Assembly: GCF_016805985.1 (NCBI RefSeq) | Contig: NZ_CP017661.1 | Coordinates: 1,302,001-1,366,000, forward strand | Length of the DNA stretch: 64,000 nt | Reading direction: 5' to 3' | DNA from: Microbacterium sp. JZ31 | GTDB lineage: Bacteria; Actinomycetota; Actinomycetes; Actinomycetales; Microbacteriaceae | Shown: positions 37,808-46,000 of the stretch, piece by piece | Layout: each line of letters starts with the position of its first letter | Position numbering within the stretch: the stretch's first letter is position 1 | Translations under genes and position numbers: made by a program | Notes under the pieces: generated by a model | Told to the model about the DNA's origin: nothing | What the model saw: only the letters and a program-made list of their open reading frames with translations | The model's database searches: none

Positions 37808-38686
37808 GTGCCCGTCGCGTCGCCCTACTCTGCCCGCCTGTCCGAGATCCCCGTCGTGCGACGCGAGGTGGACGTCCTCGGCGGCCGCACCGCCTACTGG
37901 ACGTACGGCCCGGACGACGCGGTAACCACGGTCGTCGCCGTGCACGGCTTCCGCGGCGAGCACCACGGTCTCGAGCCGGTCGTCGCGCATCTCCCCGGCA
38001 TGCGCGTGATCATGCCCGACCTGCCGGGTTTCGGCGAGACGCCCCCGCTGCCGGGCCGGCGCCACGACATCGAGGCATACGCCGACTGGCTCGACGCCTT
38101 CCATGCCGCGGTCGCGCCGGACAGCGTCATCCTCGGCCACTCGTTCGGGTCCATCGTGTCGTCCGCCGCGATCGCACGCGGACTGACGACGCCCCGGCTG
38201 ATCCTCATCAACCCGATCGGCGCGCCGGCGCTCGAAGGGCCGCGCGGCGTCCTGACCCGGCTCGCGATCTTCTACTACTGGGCGGGCGCCCGGCTGCCGC
38301 GCGCGATCGGGACGTGGCTGCTGCGCACGAGGATCATCGTCCGCGTCATGTCGATCGCCATGGCGAAGACGCGCGAGCGCGGCCTGCGCGCATTCATCCA
38401 CGACCAGCACGACCGCTACTTCTCCAACTTCGCCGACCGGGACGTGCTGCACGATGCGTTCGTCACGAGCGTGTCGCACGACGTCAGCCAGTACGCGGAG
38501 CGGATCACGGTGCCGACCCTGCTCGTCGCCGCGGATCGCGACGACATCACGCCCATCGAGGCGGAGCGCGCGCTCGCGACGCGCTTCGCGGATGGGCGTC
38601 TCGTGGAGATCTCGGGCGTCGGCCACCTGATCCACTACGAGAAGCCGGCCGAGGCGGCCGAGGCGATCCGCGCCTTCCTGGCGTGA
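37808..38686 (+). CDS. Alpha/beta hydrolase
   Basis: A 292-residue hydrolase with the HGFRGEHHG oxyanion region, the nucleophile elbow GHSFGSI, an acid in AADRDDITP and the catalytic His in GVGHLIHYEKPAEAA. The cap region (about residues 130-210) is long and hydrophobic. The substrate is unknown. It is leaderless, divergent from the exonuclease, and ends 3 nt from the convergent Lrp-type regulator. Confidence 0.87.
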   Translation: MPVASPYSARLSEIPVVRREVDVLGGRTAYWTYGPDDAVTTVVAVHGFRGEHHGLEPVVAHLPGMRVIMPDLPGFGETPPLPGRRHDIEAYADWLDAFHAAVAPDSVILGHSFGSIVSSAAIARGLTTPRLILINPIGAPALEGPRGVLTRLAIFYYWAGARLPRAIGTWLLRTRIIVRVMSIAMAKTRERGLRAFIHDQHDRYFSNFADRDVLHDAFVTSVSHDVSQYAERITVPTLLVAADRDDITPIEAERALATRFADGRLVEISGVGHLIHYEKPAEAAEAIRAFLA

Positions 38687-38689
38687 GGG

Positions 38690-39163
38690 TTACGGCTCGC
38701 GGCGCGCGAGCTGCATCAGGCCGCTCACCCGGTAGGGAACGGCCTCGCTCATCACGAGGGACGTCTCGGTGCGCTCGACGCCCTCGATGCCCAGGATGCG
38801 CGCGTCCACGTCGAACAGGTGACGGGCGTCGCGGCACGCGACGAGCGCGAGCAGATCGGTCTGACCCGACAGGCCGTGCACCTGGACGACCTCGGGAACG
38901 GATGCGAGCGCGTCCGTGATACGGGGCAGGTCGACCTGGCGCACGCCGATCGCGAGGAACGCCTCGAGCGGGAAGCCGAGGGCCGAGGTGGAGATCGAGC
39001 GTTCGAACGAGCGGAACACGCCGGCCTTGTCGAGGCGCGCCATGCGGGCCTGAACGGTGTTGCGCGACAGGCGCAGGCGCTCCGCGAGCGCCACGACGGT
39101 GGCGCGCGGGTCCTCGCTGAGCGCGGCAAGCAGCTCGAGGTCGACGTGATCCAGGGAAGCCAT
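38690..39163 (-). CDS. Lrp/AsnC family transcriptional regulator
   Basis: A 157-residue regulator with an N-terminal winged HTH (DHVDLELLAALSEDPRATVVALAERL, then LSRNTVQARMARLDKAGV) and a C-terminal RAM ligand-binding domain (VPEVVQVHGLSGQTDLL). Such proteins sense amino acids or related molecules and usually form octamers. The target is not evident; no amino acid gene adjoins. ATG 39163 is favoured by TAATGT upstream; ATG 39175 is also possible. Confidence 0.9.
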   Translation of the reverse strand: MASLDHVDLELLAALSEDPRATVVALAERLRLSRNTVQARMARLDKAGVFRSFERSISTSALGFPLEAFLAIGVRQVDLPRITDALASVPEVVQVHGLSGQTDLLALVACRDARHLFDVDARILGIEGVERTETSLVMSEAVPYRVSGLMQLARREP

Positions 39164-39276
39164 AGTGCGAGACATTAGCAGTATGTCGCGGGCGTGCTTG
39201 CGCATCCTGCTCAGTCGTTATCGGATCGATTGCGCGCCCTGGCCTGCCTCTCGCGGGCTCACCCTCAGCGATCCGA

Positions 39277-40302
39277 TCAGGCCTCGTCGACCTCACGGAT
39301 GAGTCGGCGCGTGGCGCGCTCCAGGGCGAGTTGACGCTCGTCGAAGGAGTCGAAGGAGCGGCGCACGGCGCGCGAGATCGTGCGGCCCTCCTCGAACGCC
39401 GACACCACGCGCGGATCCACGTAGGACGTGCGGGCGAGCGTCGGCGTGTTCCCGAGGAAGTCGGCGACCTCGCGCATCGCGTCGGTCACGATGCGGCGAC
39501 GTCGCGTGACGCCGCCGCGGCCGGAGCGCTCGAGCTCGTCGGCGCCGGCGGCGATCTCCGCCGCGGCGAGCACGGTGGCGTGCCACGTGCGGAAGTCCTT
39601 CGCGGTCGCGTCCATCCCCGTGATCTCGCGCACGTACTCGTTGACCATGGCGGACGTCAGGGTGCGCCACGTGCCGTTGCGGCAGGCGAGCAGCGTCTCG
39701 GATTCGTCACGGCGGCGCCGCAGGGTCTCGACGGCGGCGGTGACGGGCTCGTCCTCGATCTCGATCCGGTGGTCGACGCCCGACTTGCCCGTGAACGCGA
39801 ACACGAGCGCTCGCCCGTGCCGCGTGACGTGATCGCGACGCAGGGTGGTCAGGCCGAAGCTTCCGTTCGTGTCGGCGTAGACGTCGTTGCCGATGCGGAA
39901 GCACCCGAGATCCAGCAGCCGCACCGCGAGCGCACACGCGCGCTCGAGCGGCATGCCGTCCTGTGCGAGATCGTCGCGCACCCGCTCCCGCGCGGCACCC
40001 AGCGCACGGCCGAAGTCGAGCACGCGGTCGAACTTGGCGGCGTCGCGGCGCGTACGCCACTCGGGGTGATAGAGGTACTGGCGGCGACCGGCGTCATCCG
40101 TGCCGACGGCCTGCAGATGCCCGTTCGGGTAGGGGCAGATCCACACGTCCTTCCACGCGGGCGGGATCGCGAGCGACCGGATGCGCTCCACGTCCTCCTC
40201 GGGAAGGCGGTCGCCGTTCTGGTCCCGGTACGAGAAGTTGCGGCCGACGGCGCGGCGCGTCCACCCCGGCTGAGCGGGGGAGGAGCGGCGCAGGCGCACC
40301 AT
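39277..40302 (-). CDS. DNA topoisomerase IB (poxvirus/bacterial type)
   Basis: It relaxes supercoils through a 3'-phosphotyrosine intermediate. The 341-residue protein has the compact bacterial TopIB layout: N-terminal domain with YRDQNGDRLPEEDVERIRSLAIPPAW, a catalytic domain with RIGNDVYADTNGSFGLTTLR, KDFRTWHAT, and the catalytic Tyr294 in ARTSYVDPRV. The enzyme is patchily distributed in bacteria. It lies between a histidine phosphatase gene and the Lrp-type gene, all on the minus strand. Confidence 0.92.
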   Translation of the reverse strand: MVRLRRSSPAQPGWTRRAVGRNFSYRDQNGDRLPEEDVERIRSLAIPPAWKDVWICPYPNGHLQAVGTDDAGRRQYLYHPEWRTRRDAAKFDRVLDFGRALGAARERVRDDLAQDGMPLERACALAVRLLDLGCFRIGNDVYADTNGSFGLTTLRRDHVTRHGRALVFAFTGKSGVDHRIEIEDEPVTAAVETLRRRRDESETLLACRNGTWRTLTSAMVNEYVREITGMDATAKDFRTWHATVLAAAEIAAGADELERSGRGGVTRRRRIVTDAMREVADFLGNTPTLARTSYVDPRVVSAFEEGRTISRAVRRSFDSFDERQLALERATRRLIREVDEA

Positions 40303-40323
40303 GCGGGTATCGGTCCGGGGCTG

Positions 40324-40905
40324 TTACGCCCCGACCTCCGGCGTCACCAGCGACGACGACTCCAGGGTGAGACCGTCCTCGGGGGTGAAGCGGAACACGG
40401 TCACGGAGGCGTTCTCGATGCGCTCGCCCTGGCGGGGCAGCGCGCCGTCGGTGGCGATCCGCAGCAGGGCGCGGATCACGCCGCCGTGCGCCACCATGAT
40501 CGTCGGCCGGTCTCCGGCCTCGTCCGCCACCTCGCTCACGGCCCGCAGCGCGCGCTCGGCGACCTTCTCCACCGGTTCGCTGTCGGGGGCCTCGCCCGTG
40601 GGGTAGCGCTCGTGGAAGTCGGCCACGAGCGAGCCCTCGCCGACTCCGTAGTCACGCTCGACCAGTCCCTCGTGCGTGTCGGGGGCGTCGAGTCCGAGCT
40701 CGTCGGCGATGATCTGCGCCGTCTCCTTCGCGCGCTGCAGCGTGCTCGAGGTGATGCGCGTCCATCCGCCGTCCCGCAGCGTCTCGGCCGCGAGCAGCGC
40801 CTGCGCGCGGCCCGTGTCGTTGAGGGGGATGTCGGTGCGGCCCTGGATCCGCAGCTCGAAGTTCCAGTCGGTCTGGCCGTGGCGGACGAGTGCGAGGAGA
40901 GTCAC
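40324..40905 (-). CDS. Histidine phosphatase family protein (phosphoglycerate mutase-like)
   Basis: A 193-residue phosphatase with the catalytic RHGQTDWN at residues 8-15 (His9), a substrate Glu in VERDYGVGEG and the second His in MVAHGGVIRALL. The exact substrate is open; relatives act on small phosphate esters. The GTG start at 40905 is 12 bp from the left copy of a 46-bp direct repeat, so its promoter region includes repeat DNA. Confidence 0.88.
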   Translation of the reverse strand: MTLLALVRHGQTDWNFELRIQGRTDIPLNDTGRAQALLAAETLRDGGWTRITSSTLQRAKETAQIIADELGLDAPDTHEGLVERDYGVGEGSLVADFHERYPTGEAPDSEPVEKVAERALRAVSEVADEAGDRPTIMVAHGGVIRALLRIATDGALPRQGERIENASVTVFRFTPEDGLTLESSSLVTPEVGA

Positions 40906-40917
40906 CCTCCGATCGTA

Positions 40918-40963
40918 TGGCGTGATCCTGAGGCGAGGCTCGGCGTGCGGCGATCAGCGGGCG
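40918..40963. repeat. 46-bp direct repeat, left copy
   Basis: It is identical over 46 bp to 41017-41062. The copies are separated by 53 bp that contain copy B of the dispersed repeat. Confidence 0.9.
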
Positions 40964-40979
40964 CAGCGAGCCGCCTACT

Positions 40980-41016
40980 GGTCGTTGAGCGAGGAGCGCA
41001 GCGACGAGTCGAAACG
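40980..41016. repeat. Dispersed intergenic repeat, copy B
   Basis: It matches 35 of 37 bases of 4357-4393. Here it lies between two 46-bp direct repeats and abuts the right one exactly. Confidence 0.85.
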
Positions 41017-41062
41017 TGGCGTGATCCTGAGGCGAGGCTCGGCGTGCGGCGATCAGCGGGCG
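41017..41062. repeat. 46-bp direct repeat, right copy
   Basis: The right copy contains the stop codon and last codons of the sirtuin gene (41053-41062), so the left copy looks like a duplicate of that gene's 3' end. Confidence 0.9.
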
Positions 41063-41901
41063 GCGGGGAGCGCGCGGGCGAGTTCGCCGAGCACCTCGGT
41101 CGTGCCGGCCTCGATGCGCACGGTCGCGCGATTGTCCGCGCGGGTCTCGCCGCGGTTGACGATCACGACCGGCATCTTGCGCCGTCGCGCCCGCTCGACG
41201 AAGCGGATGCCCGAGTTGACCGCCAGCGAGGACCCGGCGATCAGCAGCGCCTGGCTGCTGTACAGCAGCTGCTCGGCCTCGCGGAACTTCTCGGCCGGGA
41301 TGAACTCGCCGAAGAAGACGACGTCGGGCTTGAGCATGCCGCCGCACACCGTGCACTCCGGGATCACGAACCCCTCGGCGGTCTCGGGAAGCACGTCGCC
41401 GTCGGGGCCGAGCTTGACGTTCTCCGGCACGGTGATCCAGGGATTGGTCTGCTCGAGCCGTTCGGCGATGTCGCGGCGGTCGAAGACCTGGCCGCAGTGC
41501 GTGCAGAAGACCCGGCGCATCGTGCCGTGCAGCTCGACGACGCGGTGGCTGCCGGCCCGCAGGTGCAGGCCGTCCACGTTCTGCGTGATGACGCCGGTGG
41601 CGATGCCCTCACGCTCCAGTTCCGCGAGCGCCTCGTGCCCGGGGTTCGGCGCCGCGGCCGTGAACGCCCGCCAGCCCAGATGCGAGCCGACCCAGTACCG
41701 GCGTCGCGCGGCCTCATCGCTCAGGAAGGTCTGCGCGGTCATGGGAGTGCGACGGGGCGCACCCTGACCGCGGTAGTCGGGGATGCCCGAATCGGTCGAG
41801 ACCCCGGCGCCGGTCAGCACGGCGACGCGGCGGCCGGCGAGGGCCTCGACCGCGCGGCCGAGATCCGCGGTCGTGTGGTCGTCGAGGTGGGGCACGGGCA
41901 C
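41053..41901 (-). CDS. NAD-dependent protein deacylase (sirtuin)
   Basis: A 282-residue Sir2 protein that removes acyl groups from lysine using NAD+. It has GAGVSTDSGIPDYRG (residues 31-45), TQNVD (106-110), catalytic His125 in ELHG, and a zinc site with Cys133, Cys136, Cys183 and Cys186. SSLAVNSG is the late NAD motif. GTG 41901 follows a minus-strand TAGACT (41908-41913) by 6 nt, so it is probably leaderless. The gene end overlaps a repeat. Confidence 0.95.
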   Translation of the reverse strand: MPVPHLDDHTTADLGRAVEALAGRRVAVLTGAGVSTDSGIPDYRGQGAPRRTPMTAQTFLSDEAARRRYWVGSHLGWRAFTAAAPNPGHEALAELEREGIATGVITQNVDGLHLRAGSHRVVELHGTMRRVFCTHCGQVFDRRDIAERLEQTNPWITVPENVKLGPDGDVLPETAEGFVIPECTVCGGMLKPDVVFFGEFIPAEKFREAEQLLYSSQALLIAGSSLAVNSGIRFVERARRRKMPVVIVNRGETRADNRATVRIEAGTTEVLGELARALPAAR

Positions 41902-41907
41902 GCAGAG

Positions 41908-41913
41908 AGTCTA
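41908..41913 (-). promoter_or_regulatory. -10 element TAGACT, leaderless promoter
   Basis: On the minus strand TAGACT ends 6 nt before the sirtuin GTG at 41901. Confidence 0.5.
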
Positions 41914-41928
41914 GGCAATGCTTGTTAC

Positions 41929-42744
41929 GTGCAGATGTTCCCCATCGACGACCCAGGCGATCCCCGGCTCGCGGACTACCGCGATCTGACCGACGTCGCG
42001 CTGCGGCGCGTCCTCGAGCCCGAGGGCGGGCTCTACATGGCCGAGTCGGCGAAGGTGCTCGCGCGCGCGCTCGCTGCGGGGCACCGGCCGCGCTCGGTGC
42101 TGACGCAGGGGCGCTGGGTGCCCGAGCTGACGGATGTGCTCGCGGGGCACGACGACGTGCCGGTGTACGTCGTGCCCGCCGCCGTCGCGGAGGGCGTCAC
42201 GGGCTACGCGGTGCACCGCGGTGTGCTGGCCGCGATGCACCGGCCCGAGCCCAGAGCGGTCGCCGACGTCCTCGCCGGGGCCCGACTCGCGGTCATCCTG
42301 GAGGACATCGTCGACCACACGAACGTGGGCGCGGCGTTCCGCGCTGCCGCAGGCCTCGGAGCGGACGCCGTGCTCGTGACGCCGCGCTGCGCCGATCCGC
42401 TCTACCGGCGCAGCGTGCGGGTGAGCATGGGAACGGTGTTCCAGGTGCCGTGGACGCGTCTTCCCGAATGGCCCGAGGCCCGTGAGCAGCTGCACGAGGC
42501 GGGGTTCCACATCGCCGCGCTCGCGCTCGCCGAGGACGCCGTCTCCCTCGACGACTTCGCCGCAGATCCGCCGGCGCGGGTGGCGCTGCTGATGGGTGCC
42601 GAGGGAGACGGACTGTCGCGGCGGGCGCTGGCGGCGGCAGACTCGGTCGTGACGATCCCGATGTCGGGCGGCGTCGACTCGCTCAACGTGGCCTCCGCCA
42701 GCGCCGTCGCGCTGTGGGCCGTGAGCCGCGGCCGGCGCGGCTGA
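41929..42744 (+). CDS. TrmH/SpoU family RNA 2'-O-methyltransferase
   Basis: A SPOUT-fold RNA methylase of 271 residues. The N-terminal substrate-binding part (DYRDLTDVALRRVLEPEGGLYMAES) is followed by the knot motifs: ILEDIVDHTNVGAAFRAA (motif 1), LMGAEGDGLSRRAL (motif 2) and IPMSGGVDSLNVASA (motif 3). The target RNA is not readable from sequence. GTG 41929 or ATG 41935 could be the start. It is divergent from the sirtuin and abuts the GDSL hydrolase stop to stop. Confidence 0.92.
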   Translation: MQMFPIDDPGDPRLADYRDLTDVALRRVLEPEGGLYMAESAKVLARALAAGHRPRSVLTQGRWVPELTDVLAGHDDVPVYVVPAAVAEGVTGYAVHRGVLAAMHRPEPRAVADVLAGARLAVILEDIVDHTNVGAAFRAAAGLGADAVLVTPRCADPLYRRSVRVSMGTVFQVPWTRLPEWPEAREQLHEAGFHIAALALAEDAVSLDDFAADPPARVALLMGAEGDGLSRRALAAADSVVTIPMSGGVDSLNVASASAVALWAVSRGRRG

Positions 42745-43572
42745 TCAGACGAGCGGCTTGATCGTGCCGAGCGGCACGGCCTCGGGACGCTTCGCCGTGA
42801 CGTTATCGCCCGAGGACTGGTGTCGCAGGCGCCGCAGCACCCACGGCACGAGGTGGGTGCGCGCCCACACGAGGTCGTGCGCGCGCGCCTGCCGCCACGT
42901 CGACGGCGGGAGCGGGTCCGGCTGCATGGGCTGCAGGTCGTTCGGCACGTTGAGCGCGCGCAGCACCATGCGGGCGACCTCGTGGTGGCCGAGCGGGTTC
43001 ATGTGCAGCCGGTCGTCGTCGAAGAACCGCATGTCCTGGATCGACTTCAGGGCCCACTGATCCGCCACGATGCAGTCGTACTGATCGGCGATCGCGCGCA
43101 GGTTCTCGTTGTAGATCGCGACGCGACCCCGCAGCGGACGGAAGACAGGCGTGAAGCGCGTGTCGATGCCGGTGAAGATCACGACCGTCGCGCCCCCGCT
43201 GCCGAGCCGCTCGACGGCGCTCTCGAACAGCGACGCGACCTCGTCCGGATCGCCGCCGGGCCGGATGACGTCGTTGCCGCCCGCACAGAACGTCACGAGG
43301 TCGGGCTTGAGCGCCATGGCCGGCTCGATCTGCTCGTCGACGATCTGCGCGATCAGGCGCCCGCGCACCGCAAGGTTGGCGTACGCGAAGTCCTCGACCT
43401 GGCGGGACAGCACCTCGGCGACGCGGTCCGCCCAGCCGCGGTGCCCGCCGGGCGAGCCGGGCTCCGGGTCGCCGATGCCCTCCGTGAACGAGTCGCCGAT
43501 CGCGACGAAGCGTCGCCACGGGTGGGGCTCCGGGTTCGCCACGAACGGACTGCGGACAGCGTCATCGGACAT
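42745..43572 (-). CDS. SGNH/GDSL hydrolase
   Basis: A 275-residue esterase/lipase-like protein with block I GDSF (Ser28), block III GGND (Asn100), and block V with Asp187 and His190 in DDDRLHMNP. No signal peptide is seen, so it is cytoplasmic. The substrate is unknown. The C-terminal tail is basic. A minus-strand TAGTCT (43609-43614) could be its -10. The stop codon directly abuts the stop of the convergent methylase gene (TGATCA). Confidence 0.9.
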   Translation of the reverse strand: MSDDAVRSPFVANPEPHPWRRFVAIGDSFTEGIGDPEPGSPGGHRGWADRVAEVLSRQVEDFAYANLAVRGRLIAQIVDEQIEPAMALKPDLVTFCAGGNDVIRPGGDPDEVASLFESAVERLGSGGATVVIFTGIDTRFTPVFRPLRGRVAIYNENLRAIADQYDCIVADQWALKSIQDMRFFDDDRLHMNPLGHHEVARMVLRALNVPNDLQPMQPDPLPPSTWRQARAHDLVWARTHLVPWVLRRLRHQSSGDNVTAKRPEAVPLGTIKPLV

Positions 43573-43664
43573 GGATCCTCCTGCGGGGACGGGAGCGGGA
43601 CGCCCAGCAGACTACGCCGCACGCCGGACGCGCCGGGGCTCGGCCGAAGGTCGGAGGGGGCCGT

Positions 43665-43670
43665 TACCCT
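43665..43670 (+). promoter_or_regulatory. -10 element TACCCT, leaderless promoter
   Basis: TACCCT ends 8 nt before ATG 43679 of the helicase gene. Confidence 0.4.
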
Positions 43671-43678
43671 GGAACCCC

Positions 43679-45430
43679 ATGCTGTCACCGTCCTATCCGC
43701 AGAGAGCGCCCTGGGGCACCGCCGGCAAGCTGCGCGCCTGGCAGCAGGAGGCGCTCGACGCCTACTTCGAGGCCGACAAGCGCGACTTCCTCGTGGCGGC
43801 CACGCCGGGCGCCGGAAAGACCACGTTCGCCTTGACGCTCGCCGGTGAGCTGCTGCGCACACGCGAGGTCGACAGGATCATCGTGGTCGCGCCGACCGAG
43901 CACCTCAAGACGCAGTGGGCGGATGCCGCGGCGCGCGCGCACATCCGGCTCGATCCCGCGTTCCGCAACCACCACACGACGTTCTCTCGTCAGTATCACG
44001 GCGTCGTGGTGACGTATGCGCAGGTTGCGGTGAAGGCGGCCGTGCACCGCGCGCTGACCGAGGGCGGCCGCACGCTCGTGATCCTCGACGAGGTGCACCA
44101 CGGCGGCGAGGCGCTGAGCTGGGGCGACGCGCTGCGCGAGGCGTACGGTCCCGCGCGGCGCCGCCTGCTCCTGAGCGGCACGCCGTTCCGCAGCGACGAC
44201 GCCCCGATCCCGTTCGTCGAGTACGCGCCCGACGCCCAGGGCCTGCGCACCTCGATCACCGACTACGCGTACGGCTACGGCCGCGCGCTGGCCGACGGCG
44301 TCGTCCGGCCCGTGCTGTTCCACGTCTACTCGGGGCACATGAAGTGGCGCACGCGCGCCGGCGACGAGCTCGAGGCGCACCTCGGCCAGGACAACATCAA
44401 GGACATCACGTCGCAGGCGTGGCGCACCGCGCTCGATCCGCAGGGCGAATGGATGTCGGCCGTTCTGAGATCCGCCGACGCGCGCCTGAGCGAGATCCGC
44501 CAGCACGTCCCGGACGCCGGCGGCCTCGTGCTCGCGACGGACCAGACCGCGGCGCGCGCGTACGCCAAGCTGCTGCACTCGATCACGGGCCAGCGCGCGA
44601 CCGTCGTGCTGTCGGACGACACCGAGGCCTCCCAGCGCATCGAGCGGTTCTCGGAGAGCACGGATCGCTGGATGGTCGCGGTGCGCATGGTGTCCGAGGG
44701 CGTGGACGTGCCGCGCCTCGCGGTCGGCGTGTACGCCACATCGTCCTCCACGCCGCTGTTCTTCGCGCAGGCGATCGGGCGCTTCGTGCGCGCCCGGCGC
44801 CGCGGCGAGGCCGCGAGCGTGTTCCTGCCGCACGTGCCGACGCTCATGGCCCTGGCGAACGAGATGGAGCGTCAGCGCGACCACGTGCTCGACCGCGGCG
44901 AGAAGGACGAGGACGGCCTCGACGACTCGCTGCTGGAGGCCGCCGAGCGCGAGGACAAAGCGTCCGACGCCTTGACGGAGGAGGGCTCCTTCGAGGCGCT
45001 CGGCTCGGTCGCGCACTTCGACCGCGTCGTGTTCGACGGCAAGGAGTTCGGCCAGCTGGCCGTGCCCGGCACGGACGAGGAGCAGGAGTTCATCGGGCTT
45101 CCCGGGCTGCTCGAGCCCGAGCACGTGCACGAGCTCCTGATGCAGCGCGTCGCACGGCAGTCCCGGCATCGCCAGGCGCGCGAGGCGCGGGAGTCGGAGC
45201 TCGGCGACGAACCCGTCACGACGCTGCCGCAGCCGCTGCATCGCACGCTGCGCGAGCAGCGTCAGCTGCTCAACAGCCTGGTCGGCGTGTACGCGCGTCA
45301 GACCGGCGAGCCGCACGGCATGATCCACGCCGAGCTGCGGCGCCGCTGCGGCGGTCCCGAGGTCTCCAAGGCGACGGTCGCCCAGCTCCAGGCGCGCATC
45401 GACGTGCTGCGCAAGCGCGTGCGCTCCTAG
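43679..45430 (+). CDS. SF2 DEAD/DEAH-box helicase
   Basis: A 583-residue helicase with Walker A ATPGAGKTT (from residue 41), DEVHH (137-141), motif III LLSGTPFR, VRMVSEGVDVPRLAVG (motif V) and QAIGRFVRARR (motif VI). The arrangement resembles UvrB/RadD-type enzymes. The C-terminal ~150 residues lack a known domain and are rich in Arg and Glu. The function in the cell is not certain; DNA repair or RNA work are both possible. The frame open upstream of ATG 43679 is antisense to the GDSL gene. Confidence 0.88.
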   Translation: MLSPSYPQRAPWGTAGKLRAWQQEALDAYFEADKRDFLVAATPGAGKTTFALTLAGELLRTREVDRIIVVAPTEHLKTQWADAAARAHIRLDPAFRNHHTTFSRQYHGVVVTYAQVAVKAAVHRALTEGGRTLVILDEVHHGGEALSWGDALREAYGPARRRLLLSGTPFRSDDAPIPFVEYAPDAQGLRTSITDYAYGYGRALADGVVRPVLFHVYSGHMKWRTRAGDELEAHLGQDNIKDITSQAWRTALDPQGEWMSAVLRSADARLSEIRQHVPDAGGLVLATDQTAARAYAKLLHSITGQRATVVLSDDTEASQRIERFSESTDRWMVAVRMVSEGVDVPRLAVGVYATSSSTPLFFAQAIGRFVRARRRGEAASVFLPHVPTLMALANEMERQRDHVLDRGEKDEDGLDDSLLEAAEREDKASDALTEEGSFEALGSVAHFDRVVFDGKEFGQLAVPGTDEEQEFIGLPGLLEPEHVHELLMQRVARQSRHRQAREARESELGDEPVTTLPQPLHRTLREQRQLLNSLVGVYARQTGEPHGMIHAELRRRCGGPEVSKATVAQLQARIDVLRKRVRS

Positions 45431-45437
45431 GCCCCCC

Positions 45438-45932
45438 GTGCGCGCCGACTACTCGTTCGAGAGCCGCTGGGCGGTGCCGGCGCCTCCCGGCCGCTGCTGG
45501 CGCGAGATCGAGCGCACCGTCACGGGGGCCAGCGGCGCCTGGTGGCCCGGGGTGCGGGTCGAGCGTCCCGCGTCCGCGCTCACGCCCGGGGCCTCCGTCG
45601 TCCTCGCGGTGCGCGCGCCGCTCGGCTACCGGCTGCGCTGCACACTGCGGATCACCGCGATCGAGTCGGACTCCTCCCTCGACGCCGACAGCAGCGGCGA
45701 TCTGGTCGGGCACGGCGCGATCCGGATCCGACCGACGGGCGACGGGTCGGCCATCGAGATCCGGTGGGACGTCACGGTGCAGCGCGCCTGGATGCGGATG
45801 CTCAGCCCGGTGCTGCGGCCGGTGTTCGCCGCAGCGCACGGGATGGTGATGCGGATGGGGGAGCGCGGGCTGCGCCGGGCGGTGAAAGGCGGTGCTTCGG
45901 GGATCCGAAATCCTGCCAATCCCGATCGCTGA
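45438..45932 (+). CDS. SRPBCC (polyketide cyclase/START-like) family protein
   Basis: A 164-residue protein with the typical SRPBCC start (YSFESRWAVPAPPGRCWREIER), a Trp-Trp-Pro-Gly turn and a final amphipathic helix (RPVFAAAHGMVMRMGERGLRR). Such folds bind hydrophobic ligands; the role here is unknown. GTG 45438 lies 7 nt after the helicase stop, so they may be cotranscribed. Confidence 0.8.
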   Translation: MRADYSFESRWAVPAPPGRCWREIERTVTGASGAWWPGVRVERPASALTPGASVVLAVRAPLGYRLRCTLRITAIESDSSLDADSSGDLVGHGAIRIRPTGDGSAIEIRWDVTVQRAWMRMLSPVLRPVFAAAHGMVMRMGERGLRRAVKGGASGIRNPANPDR

Positions 45933-46000
45933 GGCGGGCACCGGCCGCCTGCTGGCTAGCGTGGAGGCATCCCGTCTTCCCCTTCCTCCCTGGAGGCCCC

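Noticed and set aside
40918..41062. An insertion sequence bounded by target-site duplications
   Set aside because: The 53-bp spacer has no room for a transposase or terminal inverted repeats and the 46-bp duplications are far longer than normal target duplications.
39331..41928. The long plus-strand frame upstream of the SpoU methylase, which would make a 1137-residue protein
   Set aside because: All of it before 41929 is antisense to topoisomerase IB, the histidine phosphatase and the sirtuin; the methylase domain begins only at 41929.
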